64,000 nt of DNA, taken from positions 28,216-92,215 of the forward strand of contig JADDOH010009911.1 in the NCBI GenBank assembly GCA_016648135.1. The letters run 5' to 3'. Each line of letters begins with the position of its first letter. Position 1 is the first letter of the stretch. The notes under the pieces are model-generated. The model saw nothing but the letters and a program-made list of their open reading frames with translations, searched no databases and was not told where the DNA came from. The translations under genes were made by a program, and so were the position numbers. Source of the DNA: Agrypnia vestita. Its lineage: Eukaryota > Arthropoda > Insecta > Trichoptera > Phryganeidae. This document shows positions 1 to 10,997 of this stretch, piece by piece.

Positions 1-540
1 CGACGTGAAATATAACATTTCAGAAACGCTTTAAAATCAAGATCCAAATACAGTCAAGTTATATCGTATCTTCTCTCTTTAAGCTCTCTCTCTCTCGAAG
101 CTCTTCGGTACTAATCAAACATACAATTAATAATTTCGCAGATGACCGCTCAAAATTCGTCGGATATTCAGTTTTAGATCCGAAATCCGCTAATGATGTA
201 ATCGAATATCCGGTGTGGGCTCGGTCCACGGCCTCCGAGCCGATCCCGGATACCGTATTACATCGTAATACGGGAAATTTCCCGATTCGTTTTATGATCT
301 AAACAATTATTTCGGGCTGTTTGGACGACTGAAATGTGAAACCTGGTGCACGGAGGTGTATCTACATTGTGGGGTCGGCCTTGTTTGGAATGTACAATGC
401 TTATTATAAAATATTTATTTATGTACTTCATTATTGGTGTTTCTGCCTCACTGTGCACGCGACACGTGCGTGCACTGCATCCGAGCTAAAAATGCATTGC
501 TACTCGGTTGATGCACAATATTTAATCTAATTAATTTATT
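1..540. other. Non-coding flank with a GC-rich inverted-repeat island
   Basis: No coding potential is visible. Positions 90-97 are a short CT run. A GC-richer island at 180-300 carries an imperfect inverted repeat: GATGTAAT...TATCCGG near 195-213 is mirrored near 245-264. Short open frames here have no recognisable content. The island resembles the other conserved-looking islands in the window, but that is inference. Confidence 0.4.
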
Positions 541-616
541 ATACCTTATAATTAACTAGCTGTGCCCGCCCGGCTTCGCACGCGTAGATTTTAAGTACAC
601 TGTTTGGATCGTCATA

Positions 617-639
617 GAACTTTCGCGAACTTTCTAGAA
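617..639. promoter_or_regulatory. Five-unit heat-shock element
   Basis: The order is GAA-ct-TTC-gc-GAA-ct-TTC-ta-GAA. All five triplets are perfect and every spacer is exactly two bases, which is the trimeric HSF target pattern repeated beyond the minimum of three units. Function is inferred from the motif only. Confidence 0.55.
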
Positions 640-647
640 CATTTTCC

Positions 648-665
648 TTCCAGAACTTTCAAGAA
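648..665. promoter_or_regulatory. Four-unit heat-shock element
   Basis: The stretch reads TTCcaGAActTTCaaGAA, four perfect alternating units. It lies eight bases after the preceding array. Confidence 0.55.
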
Positions 666-733
666 ATTTATTGAATGTACAGGAACCTTCTAGACACACC
701 GACACATTCCGCTACTCAGTTTAGAACCTTATA

Positions 734-766
734 GAACTTTCGGGAATTTTCTAGAACTTTCTAGAG
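734..766. promoter_or_regulatory. Six- to seven-unit heat-shock element
   Basis: Perfect units are GAA 734, TTC 739, GAA 744, TTC 749, GAA 754 and TTC 759. A seventh imperfect unit, GAG, follows at 764. A further run, TTC-cg-GAA-cc-TTC, sits at 774-786. This is the longest regular array in the repeat. Confidence 0.55.
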
Positions 767-1032
767 CAGGTTTTTCCGGAACCTTCTAGACTCACCGACA
801 CAGTCGGCGCGCCTATTTTGAAACAATCTGAAGCATTTTCGGCCTTCCCATAACATAATAATGTGCTAGAAAACAGATTTTTGTCACCCACTCCCACCCA
901 CTCACAGCCATCCCCACCAAACTCGCATATTTTCGATGTGACACCAAGGACTATCTACCACCATAACCACCGGTGGGTGGTTGTGGCTGGTTGTGGAGAA
1001 AATTTGGCGGGTAGGGAAACACGGGTTTCTTT

Positions 1033-1050
1033 TTATATATATATATATAT
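1033..1050. repeat. (TA)n microsatellite
   Basis: A run of alternating T and A immediately precedes the RTE-like fragment. Just upstream, at about 966-983, is the short palindrome AACCACCGGTGGGTGGTT. Confidence 0.8.
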
Positions 1051-1072
1051 TGATTTATCCTACCGATGTTGA

Positions 1073-1477
1073 CTGACACATGGCCTAAAAACAGCAACAC
1101 TAACAGAAAAAAACACACACAAATTAAAATGTACACAGCGGGCCATGGAAAGGCAGATGCTCAGCGTGAGCCTTCGAGATAAAATCAGAAGTGAAGAAAT
1201 AAGACGCCGAACAAAAGTTGCCGATATTATGGACCGTATTACGAAACTAAAATGGCAGTGGGCTGGACGTATGGCTCGACAGGAGGATACTAGATGGGCA
1301 CCCAGAATCCTACGGTGGAGGCCCTGGACGTAAAATAGAAGCGCTCCCAAAAGGTAGTCTGACGAAATTGTCCAGCAAGCAGGAAGAGCTTGGATGCGAA
1401 GGGGGAGAAACAGAGATGAGTGGAAGAAAATGGAAGAGGCCTACATCCAGCAGTGGAGGGAAAAGAAGAAGAGATAA
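1073..1477 (+). mobile_element. 3' end of an RTE-like non-LTR retrotransposon (decayed)
   Basis: The reading frame gives the C-terminal tail typical of RTE/BovB-type endonuclease-reverse transcriptases. In order it shows LTHGLKTATLTEK, HKLKCTQRAMERQML, SLRDKIRSEEIRRRTK, LKWQWAGRMAR, RILRWRPW and finally RDEWKKMEEAYIQQWREK, ending at the natural stop near 1475. Two in-frame stops at 1331 and 1355 interrupt it; the second replaces the tryptophan expected in the KRWSDEI-like stretch. The catalytic RT core is absent, so this is a 5'-truncated dead copy. Confidence 0.85.
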
Positions 1478-1482
1478 TATTT

Positions 1483-2370
1483 AAATAAGATAAATTATAG
1501 AAGTCTTACAGACACGAAGCACTTATATGGGAAACATTTATGTTTGTGATCATTTTTATAGCGCGTTTTTGCGTGAAAGACGCTTCAAGGACCTCTTGAA
1601 AAGGTGAGTTTTTAGCCTCTTTATGATATGAGGCTAATGTGAGAAACGTGTATGAAAGTCTTTAAAGTGTGGCCCGGGGCTAGTGACCTGTTTGAGCTGG
1701 CTAAAGTGATCACTTTACCCAATGCAACATTCACCACCACCGTAAGAATATTCATATATCATATTTTTGAAACTTGTATTTACTATATGTTCTGAATCAG
1801 TTTCTTTCATATATGTATTCGAATGAATTATGCTATGGTCCTTCTAGTGGCTTAGTATACGTAGAGATCGTGGTTGGTTATGATACCTCAAATTTTTAAT
1901 ATATTCTTTAATTAAAATTTAAAATAAAATTCAATACTTAGTTTTTAACCTCTTATTAATATTATTAAAACTAAATATGTTATTTTTTTAAATTTTTTGT
2001 CAAGCCACACAGTGTTTTCTTGCTTTGAAAGTTTATTATTTTTAATGTCTATATCGCCTGAAAATTATTATTTTCAAATTATTTATTCTATTTACTATGT
2101 AAACTATGTCATGGGAAGGACTATAGATTTCTTTAGCATAGTCCACTCGAATATATGAAAGAAAATAATTTAGAACACATATACAACTTTCAAAATAACG
2201 ATAATGAATTAAGGTGGAATTGGTGAATGTTGCATTCTATAAAGTGATCACTTAAACTAGCTCACACAGGTCATAAGCCCTAGGCTACATTATAAAGGTT
2301 TCCATACACGTTTCCCATATAAGTGGCTTCGTCTCTGTGAGGCTTCTATAATAATAATTTATCTTAATTA
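1483..2370. mobile_element. Family A foldback element, copy 1 (both arms)
   Basis: The left arm starts AAGATAAATTATAGAAG and the right arm ends with its reverse complement near 2350-2365. The arms match over most of 150 bases, including the shared blocks AAGTGATCACTTTA and CAACATTCACCA. An inner pair carrying TCAGTTTCTTTCATATAT at about 1797 is mirrored near 2150. The left arm has an extra ~100-base piece at about 1545-1650. No transposase is encoded. Other copies are listed below. Confidence 0.75.
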
Positions 2371-2371
2371 A

Positions 2372-4010
2372 TACATAATTATCCCTCTGTATTTGTCTTT
2401 TATTTATTTGAAATATTTTGACTACAAAAAACGATAACAAACTTATTATATATACAATTATTATTCGGGGGCGCACAGTGGTCGGAAAAGACAATCTGAG
2501 CGAGCGAAATTATTTTAGTGTTTATTTTTTATTCTATACCCATTAAATAATAATAATATACTAATTTAAAGATATAAAAAATAAAATAAATGTAGTATTG
2601 AAAACTTGATTATACCACCTAACCACACTTTATATTTAATTCTAAACTTGTCTTCATGACATCCACAATTGATCCACTTTCGACGTATGTTCCGTACAGA
2701 ATACGCGAAGATATGATGCGCAGGTCTCCCGTACTTGACTCGTAGAACAGACCAAGACTGTACAGCGGTAATCGTAAACCCGCTGACAGTGGTTGTTCTA
2801 AGTATTCACAAAAGTGAATTATCCGGTTGCAGGTAGTCCAGTTGAAGTTCCAAAATCCAAAAACAGTAGGTAGAGCAGAGGTCAGAGGTGTTGAGTAAAA
2901 GTCAGAAGAAGTGGTCCAGACGGCGTATAAAGCACAGAACGGAATGAATCTGTACGCCGACGGAAGTTTAATTTATACACAAATTTAATACCTCCCGGCT
3001 TATTTCCGGGAGCCAATCACAGAGAGTTTTTATCGCGCGTTCGCGCACGCGAAATTGTCTAAAAAATAGCTCGGAAAGTTTTATTTACAGAATTCAAAAA
3101 TTATTTAGAATTTTTACGCCACCCCCCCGGGGTTTTCATCACGTCATTTACATGGTGCTATGTCTTGCTTATAGCATGACGTGATTGCCTGGACCCGCAA
3201 GACCGAAGTTAATTTTTTATCAAAAAATATATACCGATCGCAGCGGTATTTGCTCAGGAAAATTTCATAATTAAATTTATAAAATTTGTTAACTATGGTT
3301 TATACATGTTTTTTAATGCAGTTTATAAAGAGCCCACATGGGTGTAACTTTTGATATCAGTTTTAGTTATGTACAATAAAATTTCAGTCATTTATAAATA
3401 TTTCAAAGTGGGTCGCAAAAAATTAATTTTCATTTATTTTTCAGGTGCGCCCCTGACAAGGTAGGTATGTAAAAACATGTAAAATGGGTAGATTCTTATG
3501 TAAGGAATTCAACAAAAAATATTTTAAGTTGATCCGGCTGTTGTAGCGTCTGTAAGACAGTTTCAAAGTTTTGACTGAAAAATGACCCTTATCGACATTG
3601 GACCACTGCTGATAGTGGTTACGTAAAAAATGTGAAAAATTTTACTTTTTTATTTACATGATTTTCTTTCAGATTTTAGTCTAAATGGCTTTGTTTAGCA
3701 AAAATATTATGGTTTGATACCAATTTCATTGAAAAAACCCTCGTTTTTCGTAAATATAAGAAAATCAATTTTGGGTCGAAAATTCTCGTATTTGTTGGTA
3801 CAAATACCGTTTTTCGGTGGCTGTTGCGCCCGGGACCTTATTAGTGATGAGCCCCGTCGCTAGGCCTATAAAACACTGTTAGTTATATGTAGATTTCTCC
3901 GAGATCTGACAAGATATGGCTTCGCGACTTATCGGAAACAATCGGTCTGCAGCCCGTTTTTCCTTCGCATACCAACTCTCTGTCCTCGGATACATATGTA
4001 GAAATATTAA
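2372..4010. other. Non-coding stretch, probably old repeats
   Basis: No coding frame is recognisable. Features noted are a hairpin CTCCCGG...CCGGGAG at 2992-3012, a CpG-dense block CGCGCGTTCGCGCACGCG at about 3034-3051, and a C-run at 3122. The CpG-rich 2640-3130 part looks like a non-autonomous transposon or a decayed LTR, but no termini could be defined. Confidence 0.35.
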
Positions 4011-4012
4011 AC

Positions 4013-4160
4013 AATATTTCGTAATTCTGTCTGTCAGGCCATACAGTTAGCCGTAGGAAATAATATTTCCTGTATCTGTCTTTCCGCCATACAGTTGGCC
4101 GTCACTCGGAAATATTCAATAATATTTCTTATATCTGTCTTTATGCCATACAGTTGGCTA
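4013..4160. repeat. Tandem repeat, about three units of 50-60 bases
   Basis: The phrase GCCATACAGTTGGC, preceded by an AATATTTC...TCTGTCTTT-like block, recurs three times with spacing of roughly 55 bases. The units are diverged. Confidence 0.7.
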
Positions 4161-4164
4161 CACT

Positions 4165-5280
4165 CACCACCCCGGTCTATCGCAACAGCGATTTTCTCGT
4201 TTATTGAAAATAAACATGTGACAAAGTACATTCATATATGTCAATATTTAGGTTCTTACAATAATTTGTAATAATTTAAAACATGTCACAGCTATTTTAT
4301 TTTCATAAATTTTCATACATAAATTTGTTCACAAATTTATCAAAGCATAGGACCCGTCTTTACGGTCCTCAGGGTGGTGATGACGCACCGGCGTCCTGCC
4401 CGGTCGCCCGTGAATAAGATGACGTCACAGGTCCACCTTGATCGGTGTCCGCAGCGAACCATGGAACTCGGCAATGTCATCTTCTTTGAGGAGGCTCTTT
4501 TCAGGGCTATCATTCATCCTGTCCGTTACAACGTATTTGTCCACAAAAATTTAACAAAGCTTTTTGTATTATACCTTGTTGTATTAATCGCCCTTAAAAC
4601 AGCTTTTTTTACTTCCTTTAGAAAAGTCTCGCTCCTTTAACCATACTCCAAACAGTTTTTTCCTTGGTAATCCGAGAGCTGGAAAATAAATAAATTCTGA
4701 ATACAGACGTACCAAAGTGCACTCCGATTGATTTTAAATCTGTAGCCAAGGTATCAGAGAACGATAGTTTACAACAATTAGAATCAATACAGGTCAATCC
4801 CAGTTTTGGCAGTCTAAGGCATGCAGAAAAAATTTACGATATTTTGTTAAAAACAAATCGTGGCTTTGTAGAATATTTATTGAATAAAAATGTGGATTAT
4901 ATTAAAAAAAAAGTTACCTTAGTTTATCGATTCCATAGTTCGAAGAACAAAATTCAAAAACAAAAACACACCACTTTGGTACAAACACTCATCCGACTGA
5001 CAATAACTCAACTTAATTTTTTTGCAACAACATGCCACTACCTGCTCGACTAGACACGAGGGGTTTATTCTAGGTAATTAACTATTAGTGGGACTTTATT
5101 ACCCAAGGAACTAAGTTTATTACGCTGCATATATTTTGTTTTTATTACGACTTTCGTTTTTTGAATTTTGCGTGCACAGAATCTAATTTCCAACCTTTGT
5201 GGGGCGTAGTGAATATCATTGTTAATTGGATGTAGTTATGCAGAAAGCGTCCAACCCAAAAATAGCAAATTTATTATTAT
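4165..5280. other. Non-coding stretch with a GC-richer island at 4350-4510
   Basis: The island contains a perfect TGACGTCA at 4420-4427. The rest is AT-rich without recognisable genes. An open frame of 88 codons at 4374-4640 has no recognisable domain and is probably chance. Confidence 0.35.
4420..4427. promoter_or_regulatory. CRE/ATF palindrome TGACGTCA
   Basis: A perfect 8-base palindromic CREB/ATF site. It is one of five in the window. Confidence 0.45.
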
Positions 5281-5281
5281 T

Positions 5282-5420
5282 ACCAGCTGTAAATCCTCAA
5301 AAACGATGGTACTTTTACATCTCGGTTCTTACAGAATAAGAAAGGAAAGAAAAAAAAGTTTTTATATAAGAAGTTACGGACAGACAGACAACGAAAGTAT
5401 TATTATTGGGATTCCTATAC
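5282..5420 (+). repeat. Family J repeat, copy 1
   Basis: It starts CCAGCTGTAAATCCTCAAAA, continues with GATGGTACTTTTACAT and ends with AAGTTACGGACAGACAGAC plus ATTATTGGGATT. The same blocks occur at 23515-23705 (minus) and 25255-25640 (plus). It resembles the head of SINE family I, so J may be a relative lacking the tRNA-like part. Confidence 0.55.
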
Positions 5421-5584
5421 GGGTTTGGATAGCTCACTACGACACCTTTATGCAATGAAAACATCCAAGCTATGAAGTGCTACAGTTTTTTGTAAATTCA
5501 CTTAATGTTATTCTAATCCATGTCACGGCCATCACTGTTAAATAAAGCCATAAAACGCCCACAATTTGTTTTATCATTCTTAAA

Positions 5585-5690
5585 TATTATTTAAATAGCC
5601 TAAGATACCAAATTACTTTTTTATCTACGAAAAAAATATTATTTAAATAGCCCAAGACACCAAATTACTTTTTTATCTACGAAAAAAATT
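5585..5690. repeat. Tandem duplication, 52-base unit, two copies
   Basis: The unit contains TTTAAATAGCC followed by CCAAATTACTTTTTTATC. The two copies differ at only a few positions and are offset by 52 bases. Confidence 0.8.
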
Positions 5691-5944
5691 ATTTATTTAA
5701 CCGAAATAACAATTGATTAAACGTTATATATTAAATGTTATGTTAAAATTTTATAGAATAAATCCAAGTCATCAGAGATGTGCAAAATAGTTAACAAAAA
5801 GTTAAATTCAAAATAAAAATTTATGGTTACTTTTCCATTTTAAATGCAAATACCAAATAGTTTTAAACAAAATCATTTAAATACAAAATACATATTTTCA
5901 AAATACCTTTAGTTATTTATGTGTTAAATGAAACGAATATTTTA

Positions 5945-6025
5945 TACTTTATACGAACCGTATTTCACTGAGAAGCAAATCTCGACGTTTCGCTGAAGTC
6001 TTATCCAGGACTTCAGGAGAGCGTC
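5945..6025 (-). repeat. Family T-like hairpin fragment (hammerhead-like motif)
   Basis: On the minus strand it reads CTGAAGTC, a loop, GACTTCAG, then CGAAACGTCGAG. The 8-base stem at 5993-6000/6009-6016 is perfect. The order CTGAnG-stem-GAAAC matches the motif seen in the other T copies. Confidence 0.45.
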
Positions 6026-6094
6026 TTATCACCGCGGGGGTGGAGGCCAAACTGATTATGTCTTCCGAGGTCGTAAATTATATGCACTTTGTTG

Positions 6095-6320
6095 TGGAGT
6101 GTTCACTTCTTCTAGGATAGAGGAAGTGAACATCAAAAACCATACACAGAGGCGCCACATTCTGCTGTACCATTTCGAAAAAGGTTAAAAGCTGCCGAGT
6201 CCTTTCAACATCTCAATGATCATCTTCACTTCAAAGCCAAAACCAGCCTAGACGTAAAAGTAAGGAAAGGATCGATCTTCACTGGAACATCTTCTAAGCA
6301 AATAATTTGTAACTGACCAA
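6095..6320 (+). mobile_element. Mariner transposase N-terminal remnant
   Basis: The frame reads RRHILLYHFEKG, then after a frameshift KAAESFQHLND. Mariner transposases begin with such a helix-turn-helix segment (HxLLYxFxKGxxAAE). The downstream part no longer aligns by eye. A second, longer remnant of the same type lies at 60500-60800. The copy is dead, with a stop directly after EKG and no catalytic aspartates. Confidence 0.6.
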
Positions 6321-6904
6321 CCCAAGAAAACAAGGAATTGAGAAAATGGCTTCTAAAAATTTGAGTCAAACCAAGATTTGCTCCTCTTTAAATTATTATC
6401 TTTTATAAAATATATTTTTTCTATTCATTTATTACTCTTATTTCAGCTTGCCAATTCTTTTGTGGATCCATATGAAAGACCCTATTTTAATATAAAATCT
6501 AAAACTAACGTTTGCGTTTATTTACATTTTTCCTTGCATCTCGCATGATAGATTATATTTTTTTTAGTCTTAATTTTTACTAAATGTACTTTATTTTAAA
6601 TGAAATAGGTATTAGTATCGTTCTAAGGTGGTAAAACGATAGAAAAAGGCTACCTTCCTCACACCAGGTATTTTTATATATCTAGTGAGGTAGGTAGTGG
6701 CTGAGAGGCTTGCTACATATTATCCATCATTTTTATATATTTTTCTGGTGTGTATGTATCAAGCAATTAATTGTTTTTTATTCAAAAAATGCTGATATAT
6801 CACTACTGAAATGAAATATCCAATTTCTTCATAATATTTGGAACAACATTGCCACAATTTATATATGAATACCTACATATAAACCACATATTCAAAAGTA
6901 TGTA

Positions 6905-7440
6905 CACTCATCATCATTATCACTCTTAGCTCTACAGCACTTGGTGGGTTTTGACCTTCTCAAGAGTCTTCCTCCACTCATCTCGGTTTAGTGCCAGCTC
7001 TCTCCAGTTCAGAAGCTCCAAGGCAGAAATGTCTTTGAGGACGTTGTCCACCTTAATTTTGGCCTTCCTAAGCTCCTTCGCCCTATCGGCCTTGAGTTCA
7101 GCAGGGACTTTGGTGCTCGGGTATTCTCTCCACATGACCCAGCCACCGAAGTCTTCCCAGTTTTATAAATTTTGTGACGTTTAGTTCCTTAAACAGAGCT
7201 CATTGTTGTAACATCTGCGCCAAATTCCATTTTCTAGAACCGGTCCGAAGATACGCCTCAAAATTTTCCTTTTTAAAAACGTCCAGTGCTTGCTCATTCT
7301 TCTTAGTTAGTACCCACGTCTCAACTGCGTTTATGAGCACTGGCCTTATAAGTGTTTTGTACACTAATATCTTGGTGTTTCTGGACAGCAGTCTGGATTT
7401 TATCTGCTTTAGGTACAGGTGCTCATAGGTGCTTATAGGT
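6905..7440 (-). mobile_element. Non-LTR reverse transcriptase C-terminal fragment (decayed)
   Basis: Read on the minus strand, frames in order give RLLSRNTKILVYKTLIRP, ETWVLTKKNEQALDVF, TGSRKWNL..., LFKELNVTKFIKLGRLRW, then PSTKVPAELKADRAKELRKA, NWRELALNRDEWRKTLE and KTHQVL. This is the post-catalytic tail shared by many insect endonuclease-reverse transcriptases. Several frameshifts break it. The 3' flank (6905-6925) is a run of ATG/ATA-like triplets, as expected of a non-LTR tail. Related fragments lie at 21440-22000 and 54680-54903. Confidence 0.85.
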
Positions 7441-7754
7441 ACGCTATCCAGGTGATTTGGTTTAGTTCTAACTAATGCTGAGACAAAGAAATAATTAAAG
7501 TTGAAAACTTCAAATGTGATTTTCTCAGAACCTGAAATTTTAAATTATGGCGGTCTTGTTATAGGGGCGAAATATTCATTGAATAATAAGCAAAAATGAT
7601 GATGAAATAAAATAAAAGAAGAAAATAAAATAAAATAATTCAACATCTCGCTACATTGATACATCCTCGGCTACTTTGCGCAACACACAGCCTGATTTGA
7701 CTCCGCAGCCTGATTAGTGTTTGATTTATGAACAATAGAGGCCTATTTAAAATT
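7441..7754. other. AT-rich spacer
   Basis: No genes are recognised. An AAAATAAAA-type low-complexity stretch lies at about 7600-7640. Confidence 0.4.
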
Positions 7755-8060
7755 CCCTTGTTCCAAAATGGCCGCCGGCCCTTGCGCGCCGCACCGCCCC
7801 GCGCCCCGCGGCGCTCTCCGCCCATTGGCCAGAAACACGACCCCAATTTGCTGGCATCCAATTAATTACATGGCAATTTGATTGGATACCACGGCGGCGG
7901 CTCGCGGCGATACACGCTGCCCGATCATAATTCAATTAGTGGAAAATAATGGGAATTACGTCATTTAATATGTCCGCGATGTTTCCACAACGCCATATTA
8001 AGTCGGGCCCGTTAATGAGGATGAAATTCAGCTTAATTTGTGAAATATTCTAATATTTTT
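7755..8060. promoter_or_regulatory. GC-rich island, candidate conserved regulatory element
   Basis: Strongly GC-rich at 7768-7825 (GGCCGCCGGCCC and CCCGCGCCCCGCGGCGC). It is followed by a dense set of factor-like motifs: CCATTGGCC, CCAATTAATTACATGG, CAATTAGTG, GCCATATTAAG and CCCGTTAATGAGG. There is no repeat match within the window and no convincing coding frame; frames of 62 and 73 codons on the minus strand are GC-driven. It reads as an enhancer-like conserved element, by inference. Confidence 0.45.
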
Positions 8061-8282
8061 CCCCTCCTATCCGGAGATATCCAGTAAAGCAGTGGATATC
8101 TCTTCAAGCGCCCTTACGAAAATGGCGTCCGATGTATATTTATTTATCCAATATTATTTAGTAATATTTCTCCAGCATAGTCAATTCGAAACTTCTCCTC
8201 GCCTTCATCCAAACTCACTGTCATCGTCGCCTGTTGGGATCAGCTCTTATCGTCTTTAGGCTGTAGATTTTTCTATCCTGGA

Positions 8283-8290
8283 TGACGTCA
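8283..8290. promoter_or_regulatory. CRE/ATF palindrome TGACGTCA
   Basis: A perfect palindrome at the left edge of Family A copy 2. Confidence 0.4.
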
Positions 8291-8294
8291 CGTT

Positions 8295-8705
8295 GTCCTC
8301 TCGAATATATTTATGAAAGAACTGATTCAGAACAAATATATACGACGTTCAAAATAATTGATTATGTGTGGATGTTTGTAGACGTTTCCCTAATATTATT
8401 GATAATTCTAGAGTATTTTAGGGTGCTCTAGAGGGTTCCATAGAGTGTTTCAAAGTGATATATTACAAGGAATTTGGAATTTCATTTACCATTTCGATAC
8501 AAAATCATATCAGAGCATATAAAAATGTTTGTAGTATGTGGATGTTATTACGGTGGAATTTTTGATCGTCGCATTGTGTAAAGTGATCACTTAAGCTAGC
8601 TTGTACAAGTCAAGCCCTGGGCCACCTTATAAAAACTTCAATGCACATTTTCCAAACAAATAGCTTCGTGTCTGTGAAACTTCTATAATTTTTCTTAATC
8701 AATAA
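8295..8705. mobile_element. Family A foldback element, copy 2 (right arm and centre)
   Basis: The inner block CTCGAATATATTTATGAAAG lies near 8300. The outer right arm runs from GGTGGAATTTTTGATCG (8553) through AAGTGATCACTTAAGC to CTTCTATAATTTTTCTTAAT. The centre matches the centre of the copy at 54183-54434 in reverse complement, so these two copies belong to one longer sub-type. Confidence 0.65.
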
Positions 8706-9295
8706 TTATCAAATATTATTTTACTATACCAAAATGTTGGCTTGCAAGGGCACCGTAGATCATTTGGTATCGATTTAAGAGATTTTAATTTTCAGAAAAA
8801 ATTATAACTGGGTAAGGAATAACAACATGAATGATGACGGTGTGAAAGAGTTTTTCCACTTTTTGCAATAGTTTAATTATCCAATAAATTTAATTACTGA
8901 TAAATAATTATTATAAAAAAATAATATAAAATAGTAGACTGAAACAGCATATCGTATGGCTAAAAAAATATGTAACCTTCGTCATAGTACCGTAATCATA
9001 ATTTAAGCTTTAAATTAATGTAAACTGATTTTCTCAGAAAAAAAAGAGTTACATGATTTTTCATATACTTGATTTATATTTGGATTCTTATGTATATTAA
9101 TTTAGCAATTCTTTATATTTCACTGAAAAGTGCTGAAATTAATAAGTAGTGCTATAAACAAAGGCGACACACATTATTTATTAATTACAAGTCAGAATAC
9201 AATCAAATAAATTTTCTGCATGCGTCGTATAAAGTCACTTTAAAAATGTATAACGAACGATTTGGCGTCTAATATTTTGTCATTTAATGGAATGT
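8706..9295. other. AT-rich spacer, no features seen
   Basis: AT-rich sequence without genes, termini or tandem units that I can recognise. Confidence 0.5.
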
Positions 9296-9299
9296 TTCA

Positions 9300-10110
9300 A
9301 AGCCTCACGTGTCATCATCGGAGAGCCTTCGAGGGTCACCAAAACATTTATTTATATTAGACAAGGAGATGGGCTAAGCCGCTTTCTTTTAGATATTATT
9401 ATGGATAAAATAATTGAAGAGGTGTTATCTCTAAACATAGGGTAAAACTTGGAGACTAAATCATATATATCATCTTCTATGCTGATGAAGCTGTCTATTT
9501 CCATAGACTATTGTATAGATTGCACACCGCTAGTTTAAAATACATGGGATATGCAACGACCTAAACTAAAAGCATTACATTCTCAAAACTGCCTGTGAGA
9601 TGTAAACCAGGCCTTAAAAATAAACCCATTGATGGAATTTATCTTGGTGCCAGCGTACTGAGCCACACTGATGTTCTTGAAGGGGTGAAAATTTAGGTGA
9701 CGAACGAAAACAAGGACTTGCAACTGAAGAGTAAAGTTCAAATCTACAAAACCTGTATCAGACCGACAATTACCTATGGCATCGAAACAAGAGCTAATAT
9801 AGTTCACACTAAATGACTTCTTAGAACCACAGAGATGAAAATCCTCAGAAAAATAACAGGCGACAGAATGAGAAACACCACGATCAGAAAAATGTGTGAC
9901 ACGCAAGATGTTGTCAGATGGGGGAGGCAGAGGAGAAGGTATTGGAGAGACTATGTGGAAATAATGGACTTTTGAAAACTACCACACCTTGCCCCACATG
10001 GAAGAAGGATGCCTGGAAGACCTCTCAAAAGAAGAAAAGATAGCTGGGAGTCCACATCACAAGAGGTGGCAAACTCTGCACAAACAAGCTCTAGTGGCCT
10101 ATAGCTTATA
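9300..10110 (+). mobile_element. Non-LTR reverse transcriptase fragment (decayed)
   Basis: Frames in order give VIIGEPSRVTKTFIYIRQGD, GLSRFLLDIIMDKIIEE, a decayed remnant of the catalytic YADD region (ISSSMLMK-like), SPVRCKPGLK, then LKSKVQIYKTCIRPTITYGI, EMKILRKITGDRMRN, IRKMCDTQDVVRWGRQRRR and PGRPLKRRKDSWESTSQE. This is a reverse transcriptase from the RQGDGLSP motif to the C-terminal tail. Multiple frameshifts and stops show it is dead. Confidence 0.85.
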
Positions 10111-10365
10111 CAAGAAAATGAAAATGACGTTGCTAGCTGAAAATAGTCGCTTCCAGACGCAAAATTCGATGGTTTTTGCTGCTTCACACGAACAGATTTT
10201 CCGCTTTATAACTAAAAACACTAAGTAGCTAATTATCACGTAATTTCCCCGACGACAAGGGGTAGTAAGAAAGAATAGAATACTACATTATTCTGTCCTG
10301 GAATACCATTTTTGCCTCGTCTACTTTCATACATCCTCTCATGCACGCTCTTCGGTTAATGTAGC

Positions 10366-10442
10366 TTACATAGCTGTAGGTAGATATGCTTCGGTTAATG
10401 TAGCTTACATAGTTACATTAGCTGTAGGTAGATATGCTTGTC
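10366..10442 (+). repeat. Direct duplication, ~40-base unit
   Basis: CTTCGGTTAATGTAGCTTAC and GCTGTAGGTAGATATGCTT occur twice. The second copy has a short extra GTTACATTA. Confidence 0.8.
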
Positions 10443-10524
10443 AAAGATAAATTTAATATATTTTATTATTTACAACATATTCAGCCTGAGGTGAAGTTAT
10501 TTCGGAAAGCAAACTTTGACATGA

Positions 10525-10555
10525 TATTTGAAGTTATACCTCTTTAGAGGCGTTT
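10525..10555 (+). repeat. Family M terminus, solo
   Basis: TGAAGTTATACCTCTTTAGAGGCG closely resembles the M ends (GAAGTTATACTTCTTTGGCG) at 50183 and 58337. No partner end is obvious. Confidence 0.4.
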
Positions 10556-10675
10556 AAGTGAAATTTTAGCTATGCAAAAAATTCGAATGTATCATGCAAC
10601 GGGATTTCACAAATCTGTTTTAACTTTATTTCCTTAATACTTAACAAAAAAATACTTAACATTTCTTAGACGCAT

Positions 10676-10835
10676 ACAGGGTATCTCGTAGCAAAATTTT
10701 TAATAGAAAATATTCTTCTCATTTTGGGTGAAATGTCGACGGTTACGGAGATAAACCACATGAAAGTTTGCATTTTTTTTCAATATTTCCGACTTATTTC
10801 CTGTAAAATGTTGAGTATCACTACAGTGATACTAC
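10676..10835 (+). mobile_element. Family B mariner-like MITE, fragment (copy 1)
   Basis: It begins TA-CAGGGTATCTCGTAGC and continues with GGAGATAAACCACATG, CAATATTTCCGACTTATTTC and ATCACTACAGTGATACTA. These are the B arm blocks in the usual order. The right half is missing. Confidence 0.6.
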
Positions 10836-10997
10836 TTTCTATATCACACCACACGTGCATACAATACATAATTTTATACACAATCTGCTTGTTATTATTT
10901 TTATGTATGCCAAATAAGTATAGCTTCTAACGCGCGCGCATAAATATTTTTAATCGAAGACACAGAAGTGATTTTTATGAATTGCAACTGATCAAAA

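Larger units (their letters stand above)
555..850 (+). repeat. Interspersed repeat starting ACTAGCTGTGCCCGCC, packed with heat-shock-element-like units
   Basis: The repeat opens with ACTAGCTGTGCCCGCCCGGC, a start seen in widespread invertebrate interspersed repeats. It contains an internal direct duplication, GGAACCTTCTAGAC plus CACCGACACA, at 682-706 and 778-803. Between and around these lie runs of alternating GAA and TTC triplets with exact two-base spacing. No protein coding is visible. The class is not assigned; a non-autonomous Helitron or SINE-like repeat is possible. Confidence 0.55.

Noticed and set aside
4374..4640. 88-codon plus-strand frame near the 4.4-kb island
   Set aside because: No domain on either strand; the GC-rich part opens frames in both directions.
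5993..6016. Rho-independent-type terminator hairpin
   Set aside because: Stem plus context belongs to the T-family motif; bacterial terminators are not relevant here.
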